Program-made: the position numbers and the translations under genes
Source: Stappia sp. BW2
Lineage (GTDB): Bacteria > Pseudomonadota > Alphaproteobacteria > Rhizobiales > Stappiaceae
Direction: 5' to 3'
Assembly (NCBI RefSeq): GCF_008107695.1
Contig: NZ_VIRG01000066.1
Coordinates: 310,001 to 374,000 of the forward strand
DNA length: 64,000 nt
Part shown: positions 42,898 to 52,055 of the stretch, in pieces
Layout: each line of letters opens with the position of its first letter
Position numbering within the stretch: the first letter of the stretch is position 1
The notes under the pieces: model-generated
What the model was told of the DNA's origin: nothing
The model's database searches: none
What the model saw: only the letters and a program-made list of their open reading frames with translations

Positions 42898-43812
42898 TTA
42901 CAGCTGATATCTGCGCATCCGGGTCTGGATGCCGAAGAGGTAGAGACAGACGCCGATCAGGATGATCGCGAACATGGCGCTGGCAATTGCCGAGCCCATG
43001 TAGGGATCGCCCAGCTGAAGCTGGAACCCGAAGAACGTGCGGTACATGAAGGTGCCGAGAATATCGGTCGAGAAATCCGGTCCGGCCAGCGCCCCCTGCG
43101 TTGTATAGATAAGGTCGAAGGCATTGAAATTGCCGACGAATGTCAGGATCGAGATGATGCCGATGGACGGCAGGATCAAAGGCAGCTTGATCTTCCAGAA
43201 GGCCGACATGCCGGTGATGCCGTCGATCTCGCCAGCTTCCAGGATCTCTTCGGGAATGGACAGAAGAGCGGCATAGATGAGCATCATCGGAATACCCACG
43301 AACTGCCAGACCGAAATGAGCGACAGCGTGGTCAATGCGTATTCTTCCTTGCCGAGCCAGGGTGCGAACAGGGATTTCAGTCCAACGGCATCCAGCATGG
43401 AGGGGGCAATGCCCCAGATTGGCGACAGGATCAGCTTCCAGGCGAAACCGACAATCACGAAGGAGAGGATCGTCGGAATGAAGATCGCCGAGCGGTAGAA
43501 GGCCGCGAACCTTAGCCGCGGATGGCTGAGAATGGCCGCCAGTGCGACGCCGATCGGGTTCTGAACCAGCATATGCATGAGGAAGAACCAGAAATTGTTT
43601 CCCAGCGCGTTCCAGAACTGATCCGACCAGAGCGGATCGCCAAGAAGCGTGGTGAAATTCTGCAGCCCCACGAAGACACGCTCCTGATCGATCTTGCTGT
43701 AAAGCGCAAGGCGAAGCGTGTTGAAGAGGGGGAAGATCATCACCGCCGTGTAGACAAGGACCGCTGGGGCCAGAAACACGACGATATGCCAGCGGAAACG
43801 AGGCCTGCTCAT
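42898..43812 (-). CDS. CUT1 ABC transporter permease (MalF/UgpA type)
   Basis: A 304-residue inner-membrane permease with six helices, starting with FLAPAVLVYTAVMIFPLF. The EAA loop is EAGEIDGITGMSAFWKIKLP. It forms the heterodimeric channel with the next gene. A 140-bp gap with GC-rich hairpins separates it from the binding-protein gene upstream, which probably lowers permease expression relative to the binding protein. Confidence 0.93.
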   Translation of the reverse strand: MSRPRFRWHIVVFLAPAVLVYTAVMIFPLFNTLRLALYSKIDQERVFVGLQNFTTLLGDPLWSDQFWNALGNNFWFFLMHMLVQNPIGVALAAILSHPRLRFAAFYRSAIFIPTILSFVIVGFAWKLILSPIWGIAPSMLDAVGLKSLFAPWLGKEEYALTTLSLISVWQFVGIPMMLIYAALLSIPEEILEAGEIDGITGMSAFWKIKLPLILPSIGIISILTFVGNFNAFDLIYTTQGALAGPDFSTDILGTFMYRTFFGFQLQLGDPYMGSAIASAMFAIILIGVCLYLFGIQTRMRRYQL

Positions 43813-43890
43813 GAAAAGCTCCGGTCAAATGCCCCGGGCAGGCCTGGCCTCTCCGGGATACAGACGTTCCGGGGGCAAGCCGAAGCCTGT

Positions 43891-43909
43891 CCGGGAATAG
43901 AGTTCCCGG
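43891..43909 (-). terminator. Hairpin between binding protein and first permease
   Basis: CCGGGAA (43891-43897) and TTCCCGG (43903-43909) flank a five-base loop; a further CCGG-rich stem lies at about 43853-43872. The position suggests partial termination or mRNA processing. Confidence 0.5.
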
Positions 43910-43952
43910 GCGATCCGAATGCCGCCGCGGGAACCATTTTCATTTGTGCAGA

Positions 43953-45206
43953 TTACTTCTGCGGCTCGTACCAGTTAGCCAGGCCTTCCTGCAGCTTCTT
44001 GCCGAGAGCCTCTGGTGTTTCCGTGCCCTTGATGGCCGCAGCGGATGCACCCCAGGTTTCGTTTTCCAGGTTTGGCGTGCCCCGAGACAGGATCTGATAG
44101 GTGGACCGGATGGTGCTTTCGCACTCGCCGCGCCAGCTAGCGAATTCCTTCGCGAGCGGATCTTCCAGCTCGACGGGTGTCTTGGACAACGGGAAGAAGC
44201 CCGGCAGCGCATTGCCGAAGATGGTGGCGAATTCCGGAGAGGCCACCCATGCCAGGAATTCCTTGGCCTGTTCGGGATGCTCGGTCTTGGCGTTCATGCC
44301 GATGCCGATATCCGTGTGGTCGGAGATGTAGCATTCGTCACCAGCATTGCGGACCGGCGGCTTGAAGGCGCCCATTTCGAAATCGGCTTGCGCATTGAAG
44401 CCGGAAATTTCCCAGCTGCCAGCCGGATAGATTGCGGCACGGCCAAGCGTGAACAGGTTCTGGCTGTCCGGGTAGGTCTGTGCCTCAAAGCCGTCGCCAA
44501 GGTAAGGCGCCCATTTTGCCAGCGTGGCGTAAGGCGCAACCCACTGCTCGTCGGTGAGTTTCTGTTCGCCGGCGATCAGAGCCTTGCGGCCTTCCTCACC
44601 TTTCCAGTAGTTCGGGCCGATGTTGTTGTAGCCCATGGTGGCCGCTTCCCACTGGTCATTGGTGCCCATGGCCATCGGGATATAGGTGCCGTCTTCCTTG
44701 ATCTTGTCGAGCGCGGCGAAGAACTCTTCCTCGGTCGTCGGAACTTCGATACCCAGTTCGTTAAACGCGTCCTTGTTGTAGATGAAACCGTGGATCACGG
44801 CGGCCATCGGAACGCAGAAGCTTGCCGAGCCATCGTCTGTCTGCCAGGCAGCCTTGGCGACGTCGGAGAAGTTGTCCATGGCATCCATGTCGGACAGATC
44901 CGACAGGTGTCCGGCATCATAAAGCGCCAGGGAGGCATCGAACGGGCGACAGGTGATCAGATCGCCTGCAGAGCCGGCGTCGAGCTTGGAGTTCAGCGCG
45001 GCATTGTATTCCGTCGGTGCGGACGGGGTGAATTTCAGCTTGATTCCGGGATGCGAGGCTTCGAAAGCCGGAATGATCTTTTCCTGCCAAAGCGCCAGAT
45101 CATCGTTGCGCCAGCTTTCAATCGTCAGCGTGACGTCTTCGGCATAAGCTGCGGATGTAAGGAGCGCGGTGCTGGCCATCGCCAGTGCGAGAATATTGCG
45201 TTTCAT
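43953..45206 (-). CDS. CUT1 ABC transporter substrate-binding protein
   Basis: A 417-residue periplasmic binding protein (family 1, MalE-like) with a Sec signal peptide (MKRNILALAMASTALLTSAAYA). The body shows the usual pattern: LTIESWRNDDLALWQEKIIPAFE, GDLITCRPFDASLALYDAGHL, YPAGSWEISGF. GGAGGTG precedes ATG 45206. First gene of a five-gene operon (binding protein, two permeases, dehydrogenase, ATPase). The sugar is not identifiable from sequence. Confidence 0.92.
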   Translation of the reverse strand: MKRNILALAMASTALLTSAAYAEDVTLTIESWRNDDLALWQEKIIPAFEASHPGIKLKFTPSAPTEYNAALNSKLDAGSAGDLITCRPFDASLALYDAGHLSDLSDMDAMDNFSDVAKAAWQTDDGSASFCVPMAAVIHGFIYNKDAFNELGIEVPTTEEEFFAALDKIKEDGTYIPMAMGTNDQWEAATMGYNNIGPNYWKGEEGRKALIAGEQKLTDEQWVAPYATLAKWAPYLGDGFEAQTYPDSQNLFTLGRAAIYPAGSWEISGFNAQADFEMGAFKPPVRNAGDECYISDHTDIGIGMNAKTEHPEQAKEFLAWVASPEFATIFGNALPGFFPLSKTPVELEDPLAKEFASWRGECESTIRSTYQILSRGTPNLENETWGASAAAIKGTETPEALGKKLQEGLANWYEPQK

Positions 45207-45394
45207 TAAGACACCTCCGAAAAGTTCCATCCATCGCTGGACGTTTCAGGTTGTTCGCTCACGGCGTTGGAGTCTCTTCCGTTTCCTGACCCGGCCTGCC
45301 CTAATGAGGATTGCCGCTGCCATTCACGTTGTTGTTTTACCGCCAGATACAGAACAACATGCGCTGGAGAACATCAGCCCTCCTGCTCAACGTA

Positions 45395-45497
45395 TATAAT
45401 ACCTATTTGATACCACTTGTCGACCTATTAGTGTAAATTCGTGAAAATCATTTTTTGACAGCTAAATCAAACAAATGAGACAGTTATTGGTATTATA
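45395..45497. promoter_or_regulatory. Inverted TATAATACC / GGTATTATA pair upstream of the first CUT1 operon
   Basis: Two exact 9-bp inverted copies lie 94 bp apart in an AT-rich region about 190-290 bp upstream of the binding-protein start. They may be operator half-sites of an unidentified regulator or chance AT-rich matches. Confidence 0.3.
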
Positions 45498-45902
45498 TTG
45501 GAATTATTTTCTCCAGATTTTCAGCTTAAAAGCACTGTTCTGAAGCTTAGGAGGCCCGCTCAAACGGGTTGAAAGCGCCTTCCGAAGTGACCTTTTGAAA
45601 AAAACGGCACACTTCACGCCTGATCAGACAGCTCTGGCCATGCCTGGGCTGTCTTGTCCGCTGGGTCGCAGTAGTCATCCGGCACACAACCTCGGGTCAA
45701 CGAGCCTCACGCATCCGTCATAACTTTTTGATTTTGATAGAGAAATTCCTTTTCAACGATTTCGGAACCGCAGATCAACCTGCAAATGCCAAACCATGCA
45801 GGCAACAGGGCTGCAGTCAGGTGTTCGTTGAAAAAGAAGCTGTTTTCGAAAGCGATCAGGTGACAGGTGATGCCGGGCGCTGAGCGGCTGCTCACGAGCA
45901 TT

Positions 45903-45932
45903 GCGCCGGCACCTTGTTAAGAACGCCGGCGC
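45903..45932 (-). terminator. Hairpin after the second CUT1 operon
   Basis: GCGCCGGC (45903-45910) and GCCGGCGC (45925-45932) form an 8-bp GC stem about 40 bp past the ATPase stop; there is no T-run. Confidence 0.4.
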
Positions 45933-45969
45933 TGATCCACTGTCTGGCTTTCGTCGCGATAACTTGCGC

Positions 45970-47031
45970 TCAGGCAGCCAGGCGTCGACCATCCGCATCG
46001 AACAGGTGGGTCTTTTCAAGATCCAGCGCGATGCCAACCGGGTCACCGGATTTCAGCGCGAAATGACCGTGCTCGCGCACAAGCACCTGACCGATGCCGG
46101 GCACATTGGCATGGATGTTGGTGTCCGACCCGAGGTGTTCGACCAGTTCGGCGGTTCCCGAAATATGAGCCTCCTCCGGGGAAACAATGTTGAGATGTTC
46201 CGGCCGGACGCCCAACTCCCTAGCGCCTGCCTGAGCGTTTGTCAGACCAACACCGAGGTTTGCCCCGTTCTTCAGCGACAGCCCGCCCTGCTTCGGTTCG
46301 ATCTCCAGAATGTTCATGGTCGGAGACCCGATGAACTGGGCAACGAACTTGTTGGCCGGAGTTTCGTAAAGATCGAGTGGCGTGCCGACCTGCTGGATGT
46401 CGCCGGCATTCAGAACCACAATGCGGTCGGCCAGCGTCAAGGCCTCCACCTGGTCGTGGGTTACATAGATCATCGTTGCCTTCAGCCGCTGGTGCAGCCG
46501 GGCGATCTCAAGACGCATCTCGACGCGCAATGCCGCATCGAGGTTGGACAGCGGTTCGTCGAACAGAAAAGCGCTTGGGTCACGCACGATGGCCCGGCCC
46601 ATGGCAACACGCTGCCGCTGACCACCCGAAAGCTGCTTCGGCAGGCGTTCCGTCAACTTGCTCAGGCCAAGTGTTCTCGCAGCTTCCTGCACCTTGCTCA
46701 CACGTTCTTCGTTGGCCGCTTTGCGGATTTCCAGCGAAAAGCCCATGTTGCGGGCTACATCCATATGCGGATAAAGCGCATAGGACTGGAACACCATCGC
46801 CATGTCCCGGTCACGGGGCGGCACTTCGTTCATGCGTTTGCCGTCAACGGTGAAGTCACCGCCGGAAATCGGCTCCAGCCCGGCGATCATGCGAAGCAGC
46901 GTGGACTTGCCGCAGCCGGACGGGCCGACAAGCACGATGAATTCGCCATCGTCGATGGTCAGGTTGATATCGCGCATCACCTCGACGGGACCGTAGGCCT
47001 TTGCGATGTTGTTGAGTTCGATACGAGCCAT
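45970..47031 (-). CDS. ABC transporter ATPase, UgpC/MsmK type
   Basis: A 353-residue importer ATPase with Walker A GPSGCGKST, Q-loop VFQSYALYPH, signature LSGGQRQRVA, Walker B AFLFDEPLSNLD and switch VTHDQ, followed by the OB-type regulatory domain (LGVRPEHLN). Last gene of the second CUT1 operon, 12 bp after the MalG-type permease. It is similar to but clearly different from the ATPase at 40019, so each operon has its own motor. Confidence 0.93.
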   Translation of the reverse strand: MARIELNNIAKAYGPVEVMRDINLTIDDGEFIVLVGPSGCGKSTLLRMIAGLEPISGGDFTVDGKRMNEVPPRDRDMAMVFQSYALYPHMDVARNMGFSLEIRKAANEERVSKVQEAARTLGLSKLTERLPKQLSGGQRQRVAMGRAIVRDPSAFLFDEPLSNLDAALRVEMRLEIARLHQRLKATMIYVTHDQVEALTLADRIVVLNAGDIQQVGTPLDLYETPANKFVAQFIGSPTMNILEIEPKQGGLSLKNGANLGVGLTNAQAGARELGVRPEHLNIVSPEEAHISGTAELVEHLGSDTNIHANVPGIGQVLVREHGHFALKSGDPVGIALDLEKTHLFDADGRRLAA

Positions 47032-47043
47032 GATCCGGGTCCC

Positions 47044-47886
47044 CTACCCCTTGACGGCGCCAGAGGTTAGCCCCTGGACCAGATAGCGCTGGATGAAGAT
47101 GAAGAACAGGCAGGACGGCACGAGAGCGAGGACGCCGGCCGCCATCATCTGCCCCCAATCGACAGAGAACTTCGAAACGAAAGTCAGAAGCCCGACCGGG
47201 AAGGTCATCGTGTCATTGGAGTTGATCAGCATGAGTGCGAACAACAGCTCGCTCCACGCTGCGGTGAAGACGAACCCAAGGGTCGCGCCCAGCCCCGGCA
47301 GCGTCAATGGCAGGATGATCTTCCTGAGCGCTTCGAAGCGGGTGCACCCGTCAATCATGCCGGCCTCTTCCAGATCCTTCGGAATGCCGTCGAAGAAGGA
47401 CTGCATCAGGAACGTGGCGAAGGGGATGTTGAAGGCCGTGTAGACGATGATCAGGCTGGTGAGCGAGTTCAGCAGGCCAACCGCAGCAACGATCTTGTAG
47501 ATCGGCGCAATGATCATCAGCAGCGGAAACATCTGGGTGATCAGCATCAAGGCGATGATCAGGCGTTTGCCGCGAAACACGAAGCGCGAAAAGGCGTATC
47601 CGGCAGCAGCAGCTATGGCCGTTGTGATGGCCGCCGTGCCGACGGACACGATCACGCTGTTCTTGAAGTAGGACAGGAAGTCCGTCGCAATCAGAACGGT
47701 CTGGAAATTCTCGAAGGTAAACTCGCTCGGAAAGAGCGCCGTCCCTTCCGTGAAGATCAGCTTGTCCGGTGTGATCGCGATCTTGACGAGCCAGTAGAGC
47801 GGAAACAGCGCAAAGGCGACGTAAAACCCAAGAGCCAGATATTTTCCCGTGACCGCCAGAGGCGAGCTATTGCGAAGGGTACTCAT
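47044..47886 (-). CDS. CUT1 ABC transporter permease (MalG type)
   Basis: A 280-residue inner-membrane permease with six helices and the EAA loop EEAGMIDGCTRFEALRKIILP. The C-terminus LVQGLTSGAVKG is typical of MalG/UgpE proteins. ATG 47886 is ten bases after the MalF-type stop; the longer frame to 47943 overlaps that gene and is not membrane-like. Confidence 0.93.
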   Translation of the reverse strand: MSTLRNSSPLAVTGKYLALGFYVAFALFPLYWLVKIAITPDKLIFTEGTALFPSEFTFENFQTVLIATDFLSYFKNSVIVSVGTAAITTAIAAAAGYAFSRFVFRGKRLIIALMLITQMFPLLMIIAPIYKIVAAVGLLNSLTSLIIVYTAFNIPFATFLMQSFFDGIPKDLEEAGMIDGCTRFEALRKIILPLTLPGLGATLGFVFTAAWSELLFALMLINSNDTMTFPVGLLTFVSKFSVDWGQMMAAGVLALVPSCLFFIFIQRYLVQGLTSGAVKG

Positions 47887-47896
47887 TGGAAGCACC

Positions 47897-48829
47897 TCAG
47901 ATCTTGACCAGTTTCCGGCGCAGCACCAGCAGGATTGCCGCATAGATCAGCAGCAGCCCGAGGAGCGCGACCGCGATTGCGGAGGCATAGCCGAAATCGA
48001 GTTTCCGGAAGGCGGTTGTGAAAATATAGGTCGACAGGATCTGCGTGGAGTTTGCAGGTCCGCCGCCGGTCATGACAAAGATGAGATCGGCGAAATTCGC
48101 GATCCAGATCGTCCTCAGCATGACGGTGATTGCGATCATCGGCGCGAGGAACGGCAGAGTGATCTTCGTGAAGGACTGCCAGGCCGTGGCGCCGTCGATT
48201 TCCGCCGCCTCATAAAGCTCGCCGGGGATGGACTGCAGCGCCGCCAGCAGCGTGATGGCGAAGAACGGAATGCCGAACCAGACGTTGGCGGTCACAGGCC
48301 CCCACATGGCAAGATGCTTGTCGCCCAGGATGTTGAACGGCTCAGACAAGATGCCGAGAGCGGCCAACCAGTGCGGCAGTGGGCCGATGGTCGGATTGAA
48401 CAGCCAGGCCCAGGTGAGCGCCGACAGGAAGGTCGGGACAGCCCAGGGCAGGAACACCAGCGCCTGGACGATGCGCTTGCAGTGGAACTGGGTGTTCAGA
48501 AGCATTGCAAGGCCGAGACCCAGGAAAAACTGGAAGAAAATCGATCCGAGTGTCCACCAGAAGGTATTGGTCATCGCCAGCCAGAACTTCCGGTCCGACC
48601 ACAACGCTTCGAAATTGGCAAGGCCGACCCAGCCCGACTGGAACGGGCGCAGCAGGTTGACGGACTGAAAGGCGTAGGAAATGCCGATGACCAGCGGCAC
48701 CAGCATCACCAGGGCAATCAGCACGATTGCCGGGGTCAGGTAGAGATAAGGCTCCACCATGTAGCGAAAGTAGAAGGAGGGCCGAGCCCGGGACTTTTTC
48801 CCGGGCTCGGCGGTGTCGATCATTGTCAT
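47897..48829 (-). CDS. CUT1 ABC transporter permease (MalF type)
   Basis: A 310-residue permease with six helices (first at about YLYLTPAIVLIALVMLVPLV), and the EAA loop YEAAEIDGATAWQSFTKITLP. It overlaps the binding-protein stop by four bases (ATGA), in contrast to the first operon where the two are separated by hairpins. Confidence 0.93.
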   Translation of the reverse strand: MTMIDTAEPGKKSRARPSFYFRYMVEPYLYLTPAIVLIALVMLVPLVIGISYAFQSVNLLRPFQSGWVGLANFEALWSDRKFWLAMTNTFWWTLGSIFFQFFLGLGLAMLLNTQFHCKRIVQALVFLPWAVPTFLSALTWAWLFNPTIGPLPHWLAALGILSEPFNILGDKHLAMWGPVTANVWFGIPFFAITLLAALQSIPGELYEAAEIDGATAWQSFTKITLPFLAPMIAITVMLRTIWIANFADLIFVMTGGGPANSTQILSTYIFTTAFRKLDFGYASAIAVALLGLLLIYAAILLVLRRKLVKI

Positions 48830-50082
48830 TGCGCGGCTTTCCAGCGGCCATACTCTGCCGTCAGGAACTCAGCCCATGTGTCGGCCAGTTCCTGCGCGGT
48901 GAGATCTCCGAGCAATGCTTCCTGACTGGATTCAAGTGCAATGGAATCCGCAAAATAGCCGAACTGCTCCAGATAGGTCGGCATGACCGTCGGGATGTAC
49001 TGATCGCCATTCAGCGTGTCGAACCAGCCCTTGAACTGCTCGGTCTTGAAGTACGGATCCTGCTCGGCGCCTTCGTGGATCGGGATAACACCAACGCGCT
49101 TTGCCCATTCCTTGTTGGCCTCGGGGCTGGACAGATGCGCGATCAGCTTCCACGAAAGATCTTCGTTGCTGGTCGTGTCGAAGATGGCCCAACCGGCGAA
49201 ACCGATGGTCGGGAAGGCTTTTCCGGCCGGACCGACAGGCATCGGCACCACCGCAAAATCTTCCGGCGCCATACGCTCGGAAACCGCAATCAGCGCGTCC
49301 GGGTCCTGATCGAGGAACGCGCAGGTTCCCGAGTAGAAGCCAGCCACGATCTCGTTGAAGCCCCAGCTGACGGAGTCTTTCGGGGCATAGCCCTTCTGGT
49401 ACATGTCCATCAGGAACTGGATACCTTCGACGGAGCCCGGCTGGTTGATCGTGCTGTTGCCGTCTTCGTCGAAGAAGGTGTTGTCTCCGTTCATGGTGGC
49501 GGCCATCATGATCCAGCCGTTGAGCCCACCGGGTCCGCCACGCAGACAATATCCGTATTTTCCGTCCAGCTCGGACACAGCCTTGGCCGCATCCATGAAT
49601 TCCGCCATTGTGCTCGGCGGATTTTCAACGCCGGCTTCCGCCAGCAGCTTCTTGTTGTAGAACATGGCGCGCAGATAGAAGCCGTAAGGGATCATCCGGG
49701 CGGTCTTGCCGTCAGTCTGACGCCCCATGTCCAGGGTCTTCTGGGTTAGCGTGCCGCCATATTCCCAGTTTGCGATCTTGTCGTTGAGGTCAACCAGCCT
49801 GTCCTTGTAAATGCCCGCCCAGCGGTCCGGCATTTCAACGACATCCGGAATATCGCCACCGGCGACCATGGTTGCCAGCTTTTCGAAGGCCTGGCCCCAG
49901 GGCAGCGAGACGATTTCAACTTCTGTGCCCGGGTTTTCAGCCTCGAAGGCGTCCACTTGCTTCTGCAGCACTTCCGTGCGCTCCGGGCTGGTGATCACTT
50001 CCACCAGCTTCAGGGTTTCCGCGCTCGCTGCCGAGCCAGCCAGAAACGCCAATGCGCTAATTGCTCCTATCAGTCCCCTCAT
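48826..50082 (-). CDS. CUT1 ABC transporter substrate-binding protein
   Basis: A 418-residue periplasmic binding protein with a signal peptide (MRGLIGAISALAFLAGSAASA). The mature part begins TLKLVEVITSPERTEVLQ and shows the MalE/UgpB-like pattern (WGQAFEKLATMVAGGDIPDVVEM in part, GFAGWAIFD). It follows the gamma-family PLP enzyme by 44 bp in the same operon. The ligand is not identifiable; family members bind sugars, glycerol phosphodiesters and polyols. Confidence 0.92.
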   Translation of the reverse strand: MRGLIGAISALAFLAGSAASAETLKLVEVITSPERTEVLQKQVDAFEAENPGTEVEIVSLPWGQAFEKLATMVAGGDIPDVVEMPDRWAGIYKDRLVDLNDKIANWEYGGTLTQKTLDMGRQTDGKTARMIPYGFYLRAMFYNKKLLAEAGVENPPSTMAEFMDAAKAVSELDGKYGYCLRGGPGGLNGWIMMAATMNGDNTFFDEDGNSTINQPGSVEGIQFLMDMYQKGYAPKDSVSWGFNEIVAGFYSGTCAFLDQDPDALIAVSERMAPEDFAVVPMPVGPAGKAFPTIGFAGWAIFDTTSNEDLSWKLIAHLSSPEANKEWAKRVGVIPIHEGAEQDPYFKTEQFKGWFDTLNGDQYIPTVMPTYLEQFGYFADSIALESSQEALLGDLTAQELADTWAEFLTAEYGRWKAAQ

Positions 50083-50126
50083 GGTTCAACTCCGCTTCTT
50101 TCAGGTTTGGTTTGAAATACGCCGTC

Positions 50127-51290
50127 TTATGTCCGGGCGCTTTTGCTCAGGGCCGTTTCGAAGTCGGCCCAAAGATCGTCAGGGTCTTCCAACCCCAGGC
50201 TGAGGCGTACGATCCTGTCGGAGACGCCAAAGCGTTGCATTGAATTCTGTTCACCCGCCTGATTGAGGCCGATCCGCGTCGGCAGGATCAGGCTTTCGAA
50301 CCCGCCCCAGCTGACGCCAAGACGGAACAGCTTCAGGCTGTCGGCAAGGTTCGGGATATCGACGTTGTCGTTCAGCGCGACGGACAAAAGGCCCGAGCGG
50401 CCGGTCAGGCCGGGAACGATGTTCGGACCGGGTGAATACACCGCGCTGACATGCGGGTGGTTCGACAAGCGGTCGACAAACAGATTTGCGGTTGCCTGGT
50501 GCTGACGCATGCGGGGCCCAAGCGTGCGCACCCCCCGCGTCAACAGAAAGGCCTCGAAAGGCGCCAGCTTGCCACCCAGTAGGGGCAGCGTCAGGTCCCG
50601 GATGCTGTCGATGAACTCCCGGCTGGCCACCACCACACCGGCAACCGTATCGGAATGGCCCGACAGATATTTGGATGCGGAATGCAGCACGATATCGATG
50701 CCGAGGGTCAACGGACGCTGGAACAGCGGCGTTGCCCAGGAATTGTCGACCACCGTTATGGTGCCGTGCTTCTTGGCGTGAGACGCGACGACCCCGAGAT
50801 CCATCGTCTGGAAGACAATGGACGTCGGACTTTCCAGATAGGCCAGCTTCACTCCTTTGAGCAGATCCGGCTCTGTCTGGAACTCCTCGACAGAGTGATA
50901 GGAGACGCCAACACCGAAGGGCCTCAACATGCGCTCAAGCAGGCGGTAGGCGTCCGGATAGACATGTTCGATGCAGGCAATACGGTCGCCCGGCTTGACG
51001 AAGGCAAGAATGGTTGAGGAAATCGCCGCCATGCCGGACGCAAAACCGATTGCAGCCTCGCCTTCTTCCGCCTGCGCCATCAGTTTTTCAAACGCAGCCA
51101 CCGTGGGATTTTGGACGCGGGTGTAGAGCGGCTCATTCGAGCGGCCCGCCATGCGGTCTTCGAAGGCCTGATAATTCTCGAAGGTGAAAAGAGACGTCTG
51201 CACGATTGGCGGAGCGACGGCGCCTCCACTTTCGGCAGCTGCCGTCAGCAGCGTCTCGATCGAATATCCACCCGGCATAGCGTCAGCCAT
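50127..51290 (-). CDS. Cys/Met metabolism PLP enzyme (cystathionine gamma-synthase/lyase family)
   Basis: A 387-residue fold-type I enzyme of the trans-sulfuration family. Conserved sites: Tyr57 and Arg59 (YTRVQNPT) for the cofactor phosphate of the neighbouring subunit, GFASGMAAI (82-90), Tyr111 stacking on PLP, Asp182 (VVDNSWATP), and Lys207 (HSASKYLSGHSD) as Schiff-base lysine. Members perform gamma- or beta-elimination or replacement on cystathionine, methionine or homocysteine derivatives. ATG 51290 follows GAGG and overlaps the regulator gene by eight bases. Its place within a sugar-type ABC operon is unusual. Exact reaction undetermined. Confidence 0.88.
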   Translation of the reverse strand: MADAMPGGYSIETLLTAAAESGGAVAPPIVQTSLFTFENYQAFEDRMAGRSNEPLYTRVQNPTVAAFEKLMAQAEEGEAAIGFASGMAAISSTILAFVKPGDRIACIEHVYPDAYRLLERMLRPFGVGVSYHSVEEFQTEPDLLKGVKLAYLESPTSIVFQTMDLGVVASHAKKHGTITVVDNSWATPLFQRPLTLGIDIVLHSASKYLSGHSDTVAGVVVASREFIDSIRDLTLPLLGGKLAPFEAFLLTRGVRTLGPRMRQHQATANLFVDRLSNHPHVSAVYSPGPNIVPGLTGRSGLLSVALNDNVDIPNLADSLKLFRLGVSWGGFESLILPTRIGLNQAGEQNSMQRFGVSDRIVRLSLGLEDPDDLWADFETALSKSART

Positions 51291-52011
51291 CGTGTTCCTC
51301 TGAAATTTTCTGGGTTTCGGCACAAACCATGTCGATGATCATTCCGGCCAGTTCCGCGGCCTTGTCCTCGTCGCCGGCGATGATCGCATCGGCAAGCGGG
51401 CGGTGCAGCGGAATGGTGTCCTGACCGAGATGCGGTTTGCCGAACGGTGCATCGTAAATGTCGTGAAAGGCTTTCTGAATCTGTTCAATGAACTGGCTGA
51501 ACAGGGGGTTCCCGGTCGCATCGTGAATGGCGTTGTGAAAACGGTGGTCTGCCGGGCGCCAGTCCTCACCAGCCTCATAGACCGCCATCAGTTCCGCCGC
51601 CCGGGCATTGATAATCAGCCGCTGCTCAGGCGTTGCGGATCTCGTTGCGATGCGCACCGACTCGATTTCCAGAGGCCGGCGAACCTGTTGCGTGCGCAAC
51701 AGACTATCAGCCTCATGTTTGATGGTCAGTGCCACACGCAGTGTGTTCGTTGAAATTTCCGCGATGAGCCTTGTACCGGCGCCTTTGTTGCGACTGACGA
51801 CACCCATGCTTTCCCAGGTTTTGAGCGTCTCGCGAATGGTCGACCGGCCAAAGCCGAGACGGCGCACCAGCTCCAGCTCCGGTGGCAGTCGATCCCCCAC
51901 CTTGAGGCCTTCCTGCTCGATCAGGCCGATCAGAGCACGCGGCACATCCCGCGGCTCTCTCGCTGATCCGGACGCCGCTTCCGGTTTCGGCTGTTGTGCA
52001 TTTTCCGGCAT
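51283..52011 (-). CDS. FadR/FCD-type GntR regulator
   Basis: A 242-residue regulator with a GntR winged helix (about 20-90: RLPPELELVRRLGFGRSTIRETLK in part) and a helical FCD ligand domain with the metal-site residues in DHRFHNAIHDATGN and HRPLADAI. First gene of the operon that continues with the PLP enzyme and the second CUT1 transporter, so it very likely controls them. Two TGTC-N-GACA palindromes 45-75 bp upstream fit the FCD-GntR operator type. FCD domains commonly bind small carboxylic acids through a metal ion. Confidence 0.9.
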   Translation of the reverse strand: MPENAQQPKPEAASGSAREPRDVPRALIGLIEQEGLKVGDRLPPELELVRRLGFGRSTIRETLKTWESMGVVSRNKGAGTRLIAEISTNTLRVALTIKHEADSLLRTQQVRRPLEIESVRIATRSATPEQRLIINARAAELMAVYEAGEDWRPADHRFHNAIHDATGNPLFSQFIEQIQKAFHDIYDAPFGKPHLGQDTIPLHRPLADAIIAGDEDKAAELAGMIIDMVCAETQKISEEHDG

Positions 52012-52055
52012 GGACAGATGTCGACCCCACTTGTTTCATAGTCACGTTAGCACTT

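Larger units (their letters stand above)
45207..45969. other. Intergenic region between the two CUT1 operons
   Basis: The 763 bp carry the promoter of the first operon and the 3' end of the second. The part 45380-45560 is AT-rich and has an inverted pair TATAATACC (45395-45403) / GGTATTATA (45489-45497) plus a TGATACCA word, candidate operator sites. A stem GCGCCGGC/GCCGGCGC at 45903-45932 may end the second operon. A 64-codon minus-strand frame at 45707-45901 has no coding support. Confidence 0.45.

Noticed and set aside
45707..45901. 64-codon minus-strand frame between the two ABC operons
   Set aside because: No convincing ribosome site, composition unlike neighbours, no family features.
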